From: Streptomyces sp. NBC_00353
GTDB lineage: Bacteria; Actinomycetota; Actinomycetes; Streptomycetales; Streptomycetaceae
Direction of reading: 5' to 3'
Assembly: GCF_036108815.1 (NCBI RefSeq)
Contig: NZ_CP107985.1
Coordinates: 6,507,501-6,571,500, forward strand
DNA: 64,000 nucleotides
Shown here: piece by piece, positions 54,760 through 63,235 of the stretch
How positions within the stretch are numbered: position 1 is the first letter of the stretch
Layout: each line of letters begins with the position of its first letter
The notes under the pieces: generated by a model
Seen by the model: the letters and a program-made list of their open reading frames with translations, nothing else
What the model was told of the DNA's origin: nothing
Database searches by the model: none
Made by a program: the position numbers and the translations under genes

Positions 54760-55320
54760 ATGAGAATCACGGTCTACGCGGGCTCGGCCCTGGGGAACCA
54801 GGCCATCTATCAAGAAGCCGCCGCGGCCTTCGCCAAGCAGCTCGTCGCCGAGGGGCACGAGATCGTCTACGGCGGGGGAGCGGCCGGCCTCATGGGGGTC
54901 GTCGCCGACTCGGCCCTGGCGGCCGGCGGCCGGGTCACCGGAGTGATCCCGAAACACCTGGTCGATGCCGAGGTCGCCCACCAGGGCCTGACCGAACTGC
55001 ACATTGTCGACACGATGCACCAACGCAAGCAGATCATGGCCGACCTGGCCGACGCCTTCGTGGCGCTGCCGGGCGGGGTGGGCACCGTCGAGGAGATCCT
55101 CGAGGCCTGGGCCTGGCTCATCCTCGGCCGGCACGGAAAGCCGATGGCGATGCTGAACGTGGACGGCTACTGGGACCGTCTCCTGCGGATGATCTGCCGC
55201 ATGTCCGCCAGTGGATTCCTGCGCGAGCAGGAGCTGGGCACCCTCGCGTCCGTCGGGGACGCGAACGAATTCCTGGACCTTGTAAGCCAGTGGGAGCCCC
55301 CGCCGCCGCGATGGGGCTGA
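54760..55320 (+). CDS. LOG-family nucleotide 5'-monophosphate phosphoribohydrolase
   Basis: A 186-residue protein of the LOG/TIGR00730 (lysine-decarboxylase-like) family. It has the nucleotide loop YGGGAAGLMGVVAD and the catalytic PGGVGTVEE (Pro104 to Glu112). LOG enzymes hydrolyse the N-glycosidic bond of nucleoside monophosphates to free base and ribose 5-phosphate; E. coli PpnN, with the same domain, acts on pyrimidine nucleotides too. Directly after thyX, it most likely releases thymine from the methylated nucleotide. CGGAGG precedes the ATG. The annotation as lysine decarboxylase found in databases would be misleading. Confidence 0.9.
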   Translation: MRITVYAGSALGNQAIYQEAAAAFAKQLVAEGHEIVYGGGAAGLMGVVADSALAAGGRVTGVIPKHLVDAEVAHQGLTELHIVDTMHQRKQIMADLADAFVALPGGVGTVEEILEAWAWLILGRHGKPMAMLNVDGYWDRLLRMICRMSASGFLREQELGTLASVGDANEFLDLVSQWEPPPPRWG

Positions 55321-55337
55321 GATCGGGAGTAGGAGCG

Positions 55338-56387
55338 ATGTCGGTACTGAATGTGGAGAGCGCGGCCCCCGAGGCCGCGCAGGTCACCGTGGTGGACGGC
55401 TATGTCCCGGTGATCGACCTGAGTTCCGCACGGTCGGGCGGGGCGGCGGAACGGCAACTGGCCGCGGTGATCGACGAGGTCTGCCGTACCAGCGGCTTCC
55501 TGGTGATCGTCGGCCACGGCGTGCCCGAGCGCACGATAGCGGAGATGTACCGGGCCACCCGGGAGTTCTTCGCGCTGTCGGCCGAGACCAAGGCGGAACT
55601 GCTCGCCGTCCCGGCCGACCCGCTGATGCGGGGATTCGGCCGCCAGGGCAGCCTCGCCGCCTCCAACGCGGAGGCCGAGGTCGAGCAGGAGCGGGCACTG
55701 CCGGACATCTCGGAGACCTTCACGGTCAACCGCCTGGGTGAGCCGGATGCGGACCGGGCGCTGCCCGCCGACGCCGACCCGGCGCTGCGGACCTCGAACC
55801 GCTGGCCCGAACTGCCCGGCTTCGCCGAGGCGTACCGGGCCTACTACGCGGCCATGGAGGTACTGGCCGCGGACATCATGCGGCTGTTCGCCCTTGCGCT
55901 CGATCTGCCCGAGGACTGGTTCGAGGACAAGATCGAGCAGCACATGACCAACCTGACCGCCAACTTCTACCCGCAGCAGCCGGAGCCCCCCGCACCCGGG
56001 CAGCTCCGCAAGGGAATGCACAGCGACTGGGGAAGCCTGACCATCCTGTACCAGGACGACGGCCCGGGCGGACTGCAGGTCCTCGACAAGGCCGGCCAGT
56101 GGCTCGACGTGCCTGTCATCGAGGGTTCCTTTGTTGTCAACATCGGTGACCTGATGGCAATTTGGACCAATAATCGGTGGGTGAGCACCGTCCATCGGGT
56201 GGTCAATCCGCCGCGTGAACTGGCTGGAAAGGAACGCTATTCGGTCCCCTTCTTCCACCAGCCCGCTTACGACGCCCTCATCGAGTGCATCCCCACCTGC
56301 ACCGGGCCGCTCAATCCGCCGAGGCACCAACCGGTGCGTTCGGGCGACTACATCATCGGTAAGTTCAGCAGAGCGTATGGCGCGTAA
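55338..56387 (+). CDS. 2-oxoglutarate/Fe(II) oxygenase of the IPNS/thymine-hydroxylase type
   Basis: A 349-residue enzyme with the N-terminal DIOX_N domain (VPVIDLSSARSG...SGFLVIVGHGVPE) and the 2OG-FeII core: His228 and Asp230 in MHSDWGSLTILYQD, His286 in STVHRVVNPP, and Arg300-Tyr-Ser302 for 2-oxoglutarate. This architecture is shared by isopenicillin N synthase, plant/fungal oxygenases and thymine 7-hydroxylase, which turns thymine into 5-hydroxymethyl-, 5-formyl- and 5-carboxyuracil. Following thyX and a LOG hydrolase, oxidation of the thymine methyl is the most economical role. The ATG at 55338 follows GTAGGAG and lies 17 bp after the LOG stop. Confidence 0.9.
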   Translation: MSVLNVESAAPEAAQVTVVDGYVPVIDLSSARSGGAAERQLAAVIDEVCRTSGFLVIVGHGVPERTIAEMYRATREFFALSAETKAELLAVPADPLMRGFGRQGSLAASNAEAEVEQERALPDISETFTVNRLGEPDADRALPADADPALRTSNRWPELPGFAEAYRAYYAAMEVLAADIMRLFALALDLPEDWFEDKIEQHMTNLTANFYPQQPEPPAPGQLRKGMHSDWGSLTILYQDDGPGGLQVLDKAGQWLDVPVIEGSFVVNIGDLMAIWTNNRWVSTVHRVVNPPRELAGKERYSVPFFHQPAYDALIECIPTCTGPLNPPRHQPVRSGDYIIGKFSRAYGA

Positions 56388-56446
56388 GTCCGGGACGAAC
56401 AGTTCCGCGAACTACGGGATGCCGTCGAAAGCGAGGTGAGAACACC

Positions 56447-57682
56447 ATGGCCAGAGCAGTTCTGCTGCTGGGCGCCGAGGGTGCCGCGGCCGAGCAGCTG
56501 GTGGGAGCGGCCCAGACCCTCGAGATCCACCTGCACATCGCGACCCACCGTGAGTTGTACCGGAGCTGTCCCGACGAAGTGCGCAAGCAGCTCGCCGGAA
56601 CCGTCTTCACCGACTTCCGCAGCACGGCGTACGCCGTCGACCAACTCGCCGAGTACTGCGCCCAGGAAGGCATCGGCGGAGTGGCCGTCGGCCGGGAGAC
56701 GCTGTCCCCGGTCGCCGCAGCGCTGACCGACCGGCTGGGACTGCCTGGCCATGATCCAGCCATGGCGGAGTCCACCCGCGGCAAGTGGCAGATGGCGCAG
56801 ACCCTTCGGGCGCGCGGCGTGCCCGGGCCGCGCACGCTGGCGGTCGTCTCCCCCGAGGCCGCCGAGGAGCGGCTGCGGTCGGCCGGCCTTCACTACCCGG
56901 TCGTCGTCAGACCGGCCGGGGGTTCGGGCAGCATCGGGCTGACCCTCGTCGAGACGCCGGACGAGCTGCCCGGCGCGGTCCGGCGTGCCCTGAAATGGCG
57001 CGAGGACATCACGTACGGAATCCGCTTCGACGCCGTCGCGGTGATCCAGGAGCACCTGGAAGGCGCCGAGTACGGCGTGGAGACCGTGCTGCACCGCGGC
57101 GGCTGCACGCACCTGGCGATCGTCCGCCGGATCTCCACCGGCGGCCGGAACGGCGAGGAGCTCGGCCGTACCCTGCCCGCCGACGTGGACGAGCTGACCC
57201 GGATCACGATCCTGGCCACCGTGGAGCGAGGGCTCGCGGCCCTGGGGCTGCGGGACGGCATCGCGCACAGCCATCTGAAGATGACGGCAGAGGGCCCCCG
57301 GCTCATCGAGGTGGGCGCCGGCCCGCCCGACGGACCCGTCATGGAGATGATCGAGCACGCCACCGGCGTCAGCGAGGCCGCGGCCTATCTCCAGGCCGTC
57401 CTCGGCGAACTGCCCGACACCCGGCCGACCCGCAGCGGTGCGGTGGCGATCCGGTTCATCAACACCCCGCGGCACGGTGTCTTCCGCGGGCTGAGCGGCC
57501 TCGCCGCCAGCCCGCATGTCATCGCCGTCCGCTCCTACGCGGAACCGGGCGACCTGGTGGGCAGCACCCACTCCAAGTACACCCGTCTCGGCCACGTCAT
57601 CGTCCTGGCGACGGGACCGGACCAGGCCGACGCCCGCGCCGACGAGGCCATCGCGGGCATCTCCAGCTGCATCGAAAGCTGA
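56447..57682 (+). CDS. ATP-grasp ligase (D)
   Basis: A 411-residue ATP-grasp protein, distinct from B and C. It has a pre-ATP-grasp domain (ARAVLLLGAEGAAAEQLVGAAQ), ATP-site Lys after MAESTRGKWQMAQTL, the glycine loop VVVRPAGGSGSIGLTLVET, QEHLEGAEYGVETVLHRGG and the metal strand LKMTAEGPRLIEVGAGPPDG, then a C-terminal domain ending in a HSKYTRLGHVIVLATG segment. The metal strand departs from the usual E-x-N-x-R pattern. Its position after the ThyX-LOG-oxygenase trio makes an oxidised pyrimidine such as 5-carboxyuracil a candidate acid substrate; this is inference. GAGGTGAG precedes the ATG. Confidence 0.9.
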   Translation: MARAVLLLGAEGAAAEQLVGAAQTLEIHLHIATHRELYRSCPDEVRKQLAGTVFTDFRSTAYAVDQLAEYCAQEGIGGVAVGRETLSPVAAALTDRLGLPGHDPAMAESTRGKWQMAQTLRARGVPGPRTLAVVSPEAAEERLRSAGLHYPVVVRPAGGSGSIGLTLVETPDELPGAVRRALKWREDITYGIRFDAVAVIQEHLEGAEYGVETVLHRGGCTHLAIVRRISTGGRNGEELGRTLPADVDELTRITILATVERGLAALGLRDGIAHSHLKMTAEGPRLIEVGAGPPDGPVMEMIEHATGVSEAAAYLQAVLGELPDTRPTRSGAVAIRFINTPRHGVFRGLSGLAASPHVIAVRSYAEPGDLVGSTHSKYTRLGHVIVLATGPDQADARADEAIAGISSCIES

Positions 57683-57797
57683 GCCCCTTTCGGAGAGACC
57701 GGCTGTCTCCCCTCTCCGCACCCACCCCTTGAACGGCACCGCCGTGCCGCCGCCACGGCGGTGCGGCGGCCTGCCCATGACCGGAGGAACGAGAACC

Positions 57798-59309
57798 ATG
57801 AAGGGAACACAGAGTCCGGGTCCGGCACGCCGGGCCCTCGGTGTCGGATGGCGACTGCACGGCGACGGCCGGGCACCGCAACCGGGCGCCGCGGTGATGC
57901 CGGACGAGCGGCTGTCCTGGCCGCGCACGGTGGGCCTCGGAGCCCAGCACGTAGTGGCGATGTTCGGTGCGACATTCGTCTTTCCGGTGGTCATGGGGCT
58001 CGACCCGAACCTCGCCATCATGATGTCCGGAGTCTCGACCGTTCTGTTTCTGCTGGTGGTTCAGGGCCGGATCCCCAGTTACCTCGGTACGAGCGCCTCG
58101 TTCGTCGGCGCGGTGGCGGCCATCCGGGCGGCCGGCGGCACCACGTCCACCGTCACCGGTGCGATCCTCGTCGCGGGGCTGGTGCTCGCCGCGGTGGGCC
58201 TGATCGTCCACTTCGCCGGGCCCGCACTGATCAACAAGGCATTCCCGCCCGTCGTGGCGGGCGCGGTGGTCCTGCTCATCGGTCTCAACCTGGCGCCGGT
58301 GGTGGCCGACATCTACTGGCCCCAGGACCAGTGGGTGGCTCTCGCCACCATGTGCGTGGTCGTCGTCACGGGCGTGCTGCTGCGCGGATTCTGGAGCAGG
58401 CTCGCGGTCTTCGTCGGCCTGGTCTTCGGATACGTCTTCTCGTGGGTGCTGGACATGACGACAGGCCCGATCACCGCGCCCGGGGCCACCGGCGAGGTCA
58501 GCCGTCATCTGCGGGTGCAGCTCTCGGAGGCCGCCTCGGCCCCGTGGTTCGGCCTGCCGACCATGCACGCACCGACGTTCACCGCGTCCGCCGTGCTCCT
58601 CGTGCTGCCGGGCGTGATCGCCCTGGTGGCCGAGAACACCGGGCACATCAAGGCGGTGGCCGAGATGACGGGGTCCGACCTCGACCCGGTGCTCGGGCGC
58701 GCCATCCTGGGCGACGGCCTGGCCACGGCGGTCTCCTCGGCGGTCGGAGGCGCGCCGACCACGACCTTCGCGGAGAACATCGGGGTGATGGCCGCGACCC
58801 GGGTCTACTCGACCGCCGCGTACTGGATGGCGGCCGCCGCGGCCCTGCTGTTCGGCCTGTGCCCCAAGTTCGGCGCGCTCGTCGCGGCCACCCCGGGCGG
58901 TGTCCTCGGCGGCATCACCGTCGTCCTGTACGGGATGATCGGGCTGCTCGGCGCCAAGATCTGGATCAAGTCGTCGGTGGACTTCGCGGACCCGGTGAAC
59001 CTGGTCCCGATCGCAGCCGGCGCGGTGCTGGGCATCGGCGGGGTTTCGCTCAAGGTGACGGACACCTTCTCGGTCAGCGGGATAGCACTGGGCACCCTGG
59101 TCACCCTCCTCGGCTACCACGTCCTGGCGGCCCTGCGGCGTCCTGTCGCCGAGTCGGCTCCGGAGTCCCGTCCGGCACCCGTCGCGCAGACGCGCGAGGC
59201 CGCACCCACGACGCCGGCTCCCGCAGCCCGGCTCGTGCCGGCCCCGGTCCAGGAGCCCGAGCCCGCTCTCCTCGAGCCGGGCCCGGCTCCGGCGGTTACG
59301 GCTTCCTAG
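57798..59309 (+). CDS. NCS2-family uracil/xanthine permease
   Basis: A 503-residue nucleobase:cation symporter of the NCS2 (UraA/PyrP) family with about 14 helices: WPRTVGLGAQHVVAMFGATFVFPVVMG, GTSASFVGAVAAIR, the substrate-site region VALVAENTGHIKAV and AVGGAPTTTFAENIGVMAATRV. A Pro/Ala/Glu-rich cytoplasmic tail of about 60 residues follows. It imports uracil-like bases. In this cluster it may recover thymine or uracil or guard against a pyrimidine product. GGAGG lies 9 bases before the ATG at 57798. Confidence 0.92.
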   Translation: MKGTQSPGPARRALGVGWRLHGDGRAPQPGAAVMPDERLSWPRTVGLGAQHVVAMFGATFVFPVVMGLDPNLAIMMSGVSTVLFLLVVQGRIPSYLGTSASFVGAVAAIRAAGGTTSTVTGAILVAGLVLAAVGLIVHFAGPALINKAFPPVVAGAVVLLIGLNLAPVVADIYWPQDQWVALATMCVVVVTGVLLRGFWSRLAVFVGLVFGYVFSWVLDMTTGPITAPGATGEVSRHLRVQLSEAASAPWFGLPTMHAPTFTASAVLLVLPGVIALVAENTGHIKAVAEMTGSDLDPVLGRAILGDGLATAVSSAVGGAPTTTFAENIGVMAATRVYSTAAYWMAAAAALLFGLCPKFGALVAATPGGVLGGITVVLYGMIGLLGAKIWIKSSVDFADPVNLVPIAAGAVLGIGGVSLKVTDTFSVSGIALGTLVTLLGYHVLAALRRPVAESAPESRPAPVAQTREAAPTTPAPAARLVPAPVQEPEPALLEPGPAPAVTAS

Positions 59310-59356
59310 ACCAGAACAGCGAAGCGCATCAACCGGCCGGCGCTACGGCCCACCCG

Positions 59357-59402
59357 CAGCCGGGGTGTGAAGTGATCCCAGGGTCACTTCACACCCCGGC
59401 TG
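59357..59402. terminator. Bidirectional terminator overlapping the LuxR-1 stop codon
   Basis: A perfect 19-bp stem CAGCCGGGGTGTGAAGTGA / TCACTTCACACCCCGGCTG (59357-59375, 59384-59402) with an 8-nt loop, followed by TTT. It lies between the permease and the convergent regulator, and its right arm contains the last codons of the regulator gene (stop at 59389-59391). Confidence 0.9.
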
Positions 59403-60438
59403 TTTCGCCTGCCTCGGGAGGCGGGCCGCCACCGGCCAGCTGACCGAGCCGGTACCCGAGTTGGAAGCGGCTCTCCGCCTTGAGATCGGCCTTGAGTTTG
59501 GCCAGGTGGGTGGCGTACGCGCGGGTGCTGAGCCCGATCCGCTTGGCGATGGCATTGTCGCTGTCCCCATGGATGAGGCACCTGATAATGGTCTCGCGCA
59601 ACACGGCGCTGATATGGCTCGATTCATTCGGAGTCCGGGATCCCTGAAAGGGTTTGGCGCGCTGCCAGTTGCGCTCGAACACCTCGGTGAGGAAACGCAC
59701 CACGGCCGGTTCCCTGATAATGACGGCCTGGTCCCGCTCGGTGTCGGCAGGGACGAATGCCATGCTCCGGTCGACGATGATCAGCCGGTCGAAGAACTCG
59801 TCGAGAGTACGGACCTGGGCGCCGAGCGAGGTCATTTCGGTCACGTATTCACGGGTGGGTCCGTCGTGCCAGGCGGTGTGCTGGTAGAGCGTCCGCACCT
59901 CCACCCCGCGGTCGAGCAGCTCGGCGGTCTGCTGACGGATCTGCTCGAGTGTGGCCTTGGGCCGGCCGCCCCCCGGCTGGGCGGTGAACAGCTCCGAGGT
60001 GCTCTGCTGCACACTCTCGTTGACGATGGCGCTGATCGCGGCCTTGCCCTGGATGCGGACGATGGACTCGCTGCCCTGCGGTCCCGCGGTGTGCCGGGAG
60101 TCGACGATGAGGGGTCGCAGCAGGTCCGTGAGGTTCCGGGCCTCCTCCAGCATGGTCAGCGCGGAAGAGCGCAGCAGCGCTCCGATCCGGGCCTCCACGA
60201 TGCCGGGCTCCACCGCGACGAAGCGTGAGGGGGAGGAGGTGTCCTCGCGGACCATCCCCATGGACAGGAGCTCATCCATGATCTCGCGATCCTCGCGGAC
60301 ACCGTCCGCAGGGCACTCCGACCGGCCGTCCGACCGCTCCCGCTCGGACTGCGCACCCGAGTCCTTCCGGAGGAGTTCGACGTACGTAGCGCGCGCCTTT
60401 GTGCTGGGTATGGGCACCACTGGCTTTGCCGGATACAT
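59389..60438 (-). CDS. LuxR-type HTH transcriptional regulator (1)
   Basis: A 349-residue regulator with a C-terminal LuxR-like HTH (about 285-335: IIRCLIHGDSDNAIAKRIGLSTRAYATHLAKLKADLKAESRFQLGYRLGQL). The N-terminal part is a partial winged-helix (DREIMDELLSMGMV). The middle region has the pattern FTAQPGGGRPKATL...GVEVRTLYQHTA...FDRLIIVDRSMAFVP, seen in many streptomycete pathway regulators. The ATG at 60438 has ACGGAG upstream. It is paralogous to the next gene. It probably controls the ligase cluster. Confidence 0.88.
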   Translation of the reverse strand: MYPAKPVVPIPSTKARATYVELLRKDSGAQSERERSDGRSECPADGVREDREIMDELLSMGMVREDTSSPSRFVAVEPGIVEARIGALLRSSALTMLEEARNLTDLLRPLIVDSRHTAGPQGSESIVRIQGKAAISAIVNESVQQSTSELFTAQPGGGRPKATLEQIRQQTAELLDRGVEVRTLYQHTAWHDGPTREYVTEMTSLGAQVRTLDEFFDRLIIVDRSMAFVPADTERDQAVIIREPAVVRFLTEVFERNWQRAKPFQGSRTPNESSHISAVLRETIIRCLIHGDSDNAIAKRIGLSTRAYATHLAKLKADLKAESRFQLGYRLGQLAGGGPPPEAGETAGV

Positions 60439-60691
60439 AGCCAACTCCGTTGAGAGTATTGGTGATCACGCAGAAGGAGGCGGAGTCTAGCTTCCATGGG
60501 CCAGGTGCCGATAGGAGCCGAATCCGCCGCCGACAGGGCAGGGTTGTGTGCCTGCTGCATGGGCATTGTGCCTGTTCGTCCGCAGCGCAGTGAACAGAAC
60601 GCGCCTATTTCACAGAGATGTCAAATAGCGGTCGGATTCCGGCCAGGGGCGATGCCGTGACCGGGCCGGCCCGCGCGGAACCGCCGGTGTG

Positions 60692-61744
60692 TCAATCCGT
60701 CCCGGATGCGCCGGGATCGTCGCTTTCTCCCAGCGCAATCCCCAATTGCCACGCGCGAAAACCGGCTTGGAAGCGGCTCTCCACCCCCAGTTCGTCGGTG
60801 ATGTCCTTCACGTGCCGGCGGAAGGTCCGGGTCGCCATCCCCAGCCGCTTGGCAATCACCTCGTCCTTCAGGCCGGTCGCCATCAGGCGCAGGATCGAGA
60901 TTTTCAACTCTTCGGTGGATGGCTGGAATTCGGCCTGATGGGCGTCAAAGGGGCGGCCCGACTCCCAGAGGCTCTCGAACATCCGGTACAGGAAACCCAC
61001 CACTGTCGGGTCGGTGACCACCGAGGCCCCCTGCGGCCGGCCCGCGGCCCGGGGCTGCGGGACGAACGCCGTCTCCCGGTCGAAGACGATGATCCGGTCG
61101 AACGCCTCGGCGGTGGTGCGGATCCGGGCGCCGGCCGTAGAGACCGACCGCACGTAGGCCTGCGTCGACAGGCTCGCCCGCGCGGTGTGCTGGTACAGGG
61201 TGCGCAGTCGCACTCCTCGCTCCAGCATCGACAGGCTCTCCGCGACGATCGAACTCAGCGTGTCGGGGTCGCGGCCGCCGCCCGGCTGGATGGAGACCAT
61301 CTCCTCGGTGCACAGCCGGGTCATCATCGACAGTTCGCGGCGCACCTCGGCGGGATCGTCGAAGGAGCGCAGCCCGTCCGAGTTGCGCCCGGCACGGCTG
61401 CGCTCCGCGAACAGCGGAGCCAGAGGCCTCAGTTGGGCGTGCATCCGGGTCAGCTCCTGCTGCCGCTCCCGGATCTCCTGCTCCAACGGCGTCCGGGCGA
61501 GCATCTCGGCGATCGCCGGGTCGACCGGCAGCAGTTCGCCACCGTCGGCACTGGACACGAGCAACCCGAGTTCCAGTAGGTTGTCGCGCGCAAGGGTCAA
61601 CTCGCTTATGGCCAGGCCCAATTCGGCCGCGGCATCGTCGGCGTCGCGGAGCCCGCCGTTCCGCAGCGCCCATTCATAGACGGACAGCGAGACTGGCTCG
61701 AGAATGAGCGCCGAGGCGCCGCGTTGTGTCCCTGAACGCGCCAT
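60692..61744 (-). CDS. LuxR-type HTH transcriptional regulator (2)
   Basis: A 350-residue regulator of the same architecture as the neighbour to its left: TrmB-like N-terminal winged helix (LSVYEWALRNGGLRDADDAAAELGLAISEL), the central VSIQPGGGRDPDTL...GVRLRTLYQHTA...FDRIIVFDRETAFVP and a C-terminal HTH (ILRLMATGLKDEVIAKRLGMATRTFRRHVKDITDELGVESRFQAGFRAWQLG). The pair appears to be a tandem duplication, with 253 bp between them. It is divergent from ligase E with 142 bp between starts, so it is well placed to control it. Confidence 0.88.
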   Translation of the reverse strand: MARSGTQRGASALILEPVSLSVYEWALRNGGLRDADDAAAELGLAISELTLARDNLLELGLLVSSADGGELLPVDPAIAEMLARTPLEQEIRERQQELTRMHAQLRPLAPLFAERSRAGRNSDGLRSFDDPAEVRRELSMMTRLCTEEMVSIQPGGGRDPDTLSSIVAESLSMLERGVRLRTLYQHTARASLSTQAYVRSVSTAGARIRTTAEAFDRIIVFDRETAFVPQPRAAGRPQGASVVTDPTVVGFLYRMFESLWESGRPFDAHQAEFQPSTEELKISILRLMATGLKDEVIAKRLGMATRTFRRHVKDITDELGVESRFQAGFRAWQLGIALGESDDPGASGTD

Positions 61745-61886
61745 TTGTCGAGATCCTCTTCCGGTCTGGCCAGCTTAGGACACCGAGTATCTCTCCAACT
61801 GAGCCGCTGTTGCTGGCAAAGTCTTCATATCGCGCTGTACAGCACGGTCGATCTGAACGACCGAGGTTCCCCGGAAGGGTGAAACA

Positions 61887-63176
61887 ATGCGCCGAATCGC
61901 ATTCCTGCGATCCATTGAGATTCAGCAGACAAAGCCTTTTCTCACAGCCCTTGAGGCACGTCTCCAGCGGGAGGACACCGAAGCAAAACTCTTCTACACG
62001 GACGGCGAGTGCGGACCCGATGACTTCCCCGGTGAATCGGAGAAGATAGCCGGTGACATATCCGCCGACGAGCTCGCCAAGAAGGTCATCGACTGGGGCG
62101 CCCACGGAGTGATCTCCCTTTCCATCGCTGACGAGAACGCCCTGCGCGACTCGGTGGTGCGGCGCCGCCTGGAGACCGTGGGGATTCCCGTGGTGGCGCA
62201 CAGCCTGGCCGCCACGAGCCTCACCGCCAACAAGTGGGAGACGAAGCGGCTGCTGGAGGAGCACGGATTCGACATTCCGCCCGGAGTGCTCGTGGACAGC
62301 GATGTACTCGCCGGTCGCGGCCTGCGCATTCCCGCGTACGTCGACTCGATCCTGATCCAGACCGCCGACATGGGATATCCCGTGCTCAGCAAGCCGCTCT
62401 GGGACTGCATGGGTGCCGGCATGGTGCCGCTGGCCGACGAAGCGGAACTGGCACGGCACTTGGCCGAACCACACAGCGGAAATTTCATCCTGGAACGCTG
62501 TGTGTCCGGTGAGATCTGCTCGGTGGAAGTGGTCGGAGCCCGCGGGCAGTACGTGGTCCACCCGGTGGTGTGGCAGGGTCCGGCGGAGATCGGTCCGGTC
62601 TTCAACTTCGGCCGGCTGCGCTATGTGGCACCGCGCCGGGAGGCAGATCTGGCATTCGCCCCGGTGGCCGAGAAACTCAAGAAGCTCGCTCGTGCTCTCG
62701 ATCTGCACGGAGCGGTCGGGCTGGACATGATTTACGAGGACGGAATCTACCGGATTCTCGAAATCAATCCACGGGTCACCGGGACGACCACCCCCTGCAT
62801 AGCCTCCACCGGCTTCAACACGTACGACTGCCTGCTCTCCATCCTGGACGGGACCTGGCCGGACGAGGCGGACCACGGGCACGGCCTCCAGCGGGTGTGC
62901 CTGCAGTTCCCGGTGCGTGAACTCTCGCCGGAATTCGTGCACGACGTGACCCGCGAGCTGGACGTCGTACGGACGCAGTCGCTCAATATCGATGGTGTCG
63001 ACCACCCCAATGTGATCATCACCTGCGAGCTCGACGACCGGGCGGAACTCCCGGGGAAGCTCGAATCGCTCTGGCAACGCCATGAATTCACCGACCGGTC
63101 ATTCCTGCGGCAGATCGCGGCGGCCGTAGGAGTGGCCGACACGGAAGCGGCGGCGACCGCTGTGGCAACGGCATGA
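61887..63176 (+). CDS. ATP-grasp ligase (E)
   Basis: A 429-residue ATP-grasp ligase with the most standard core of the five: ATP-site Lys in MGYPVLSKPLWDCMGAG, hinge FILERCVSGEICSVEVVG and the metal strand GLDMIYEDGIYRILEINPRVTGTT (E-I-N-P-R). The N-terminal half (KLFYTDGECGPDDFPGESEKIAG) is unlike the others. Such enzymes join an amino acid or peptide carboxylate to an amine. GGAAGGG lies before the ATG at 61887. An MFS gene follows after 48 bp. Confidence 0.9.
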   Translation: MRRIAFLRSIEIQQTKPFLTALEARLQREDTEAKLFYTDGECGPDDFPGESEKIAGDISADELAKKVIDWGAHGVISLSIADENALRDSVVRRRLETVGIPVVAHSLAATSLTANKWETKRLLEEHGFDIPPGVLVDSDVLAGRGLRIPAYVDSILIQTADMGYPVLSKPLWDCMGAGMVPLADEAELARHLAEPHSGNFILERCVSGEICSVEVVGARGQYVVHPVVWQGPAEIGPVFNFGRLRYVAPRREADLAFAPVAEKLKKLARALDLHGAVGLDMIYEDGIYRILEINPRVTGTTTPCIASTGFNTYDCLLSILDGTWPDEADHGHGLQRVCLQFPVRELSPEFVHDVTRELDVVRTQSLNIDGVDHPNVIITCELDDRAELPGKLESLWQRHEFTDRSFLRQIAAAVGVADTEAAATAVATA

Positions 63177-63202
63177 CGAAATCCGAAGTGTGGGAGAAAG
63201 AG

Positions 63203-63235
63203 ATGAAGGAAACGGCAGGCAGCCATGCGGATTGA
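63203..63235 (+). CDS. Possible 10-codon leader ORF overlapping the MFS start
   Basis: An ATG with an ideal GGGAG site starts MKETAGSHAD, and its stop (63233-63235) lies just inside the MFS gene, whose own ribosome site is poor. It may deliver ribosomes to the MFS start by coupling. Support is limited to start signals and position. Confidence 0.35.
   Translation: MKETAGSHAD

Noticed and set aside
54760..55320. Equating the LOG enzyme with MilB/BlsM CMP hydrolases
   Set aside because: MilB and BlsM belong to the nucleoside 2-deoxyribosyltransferase family. This protein has the distinct PGGVGT signature, so only the reaction type is analogous.
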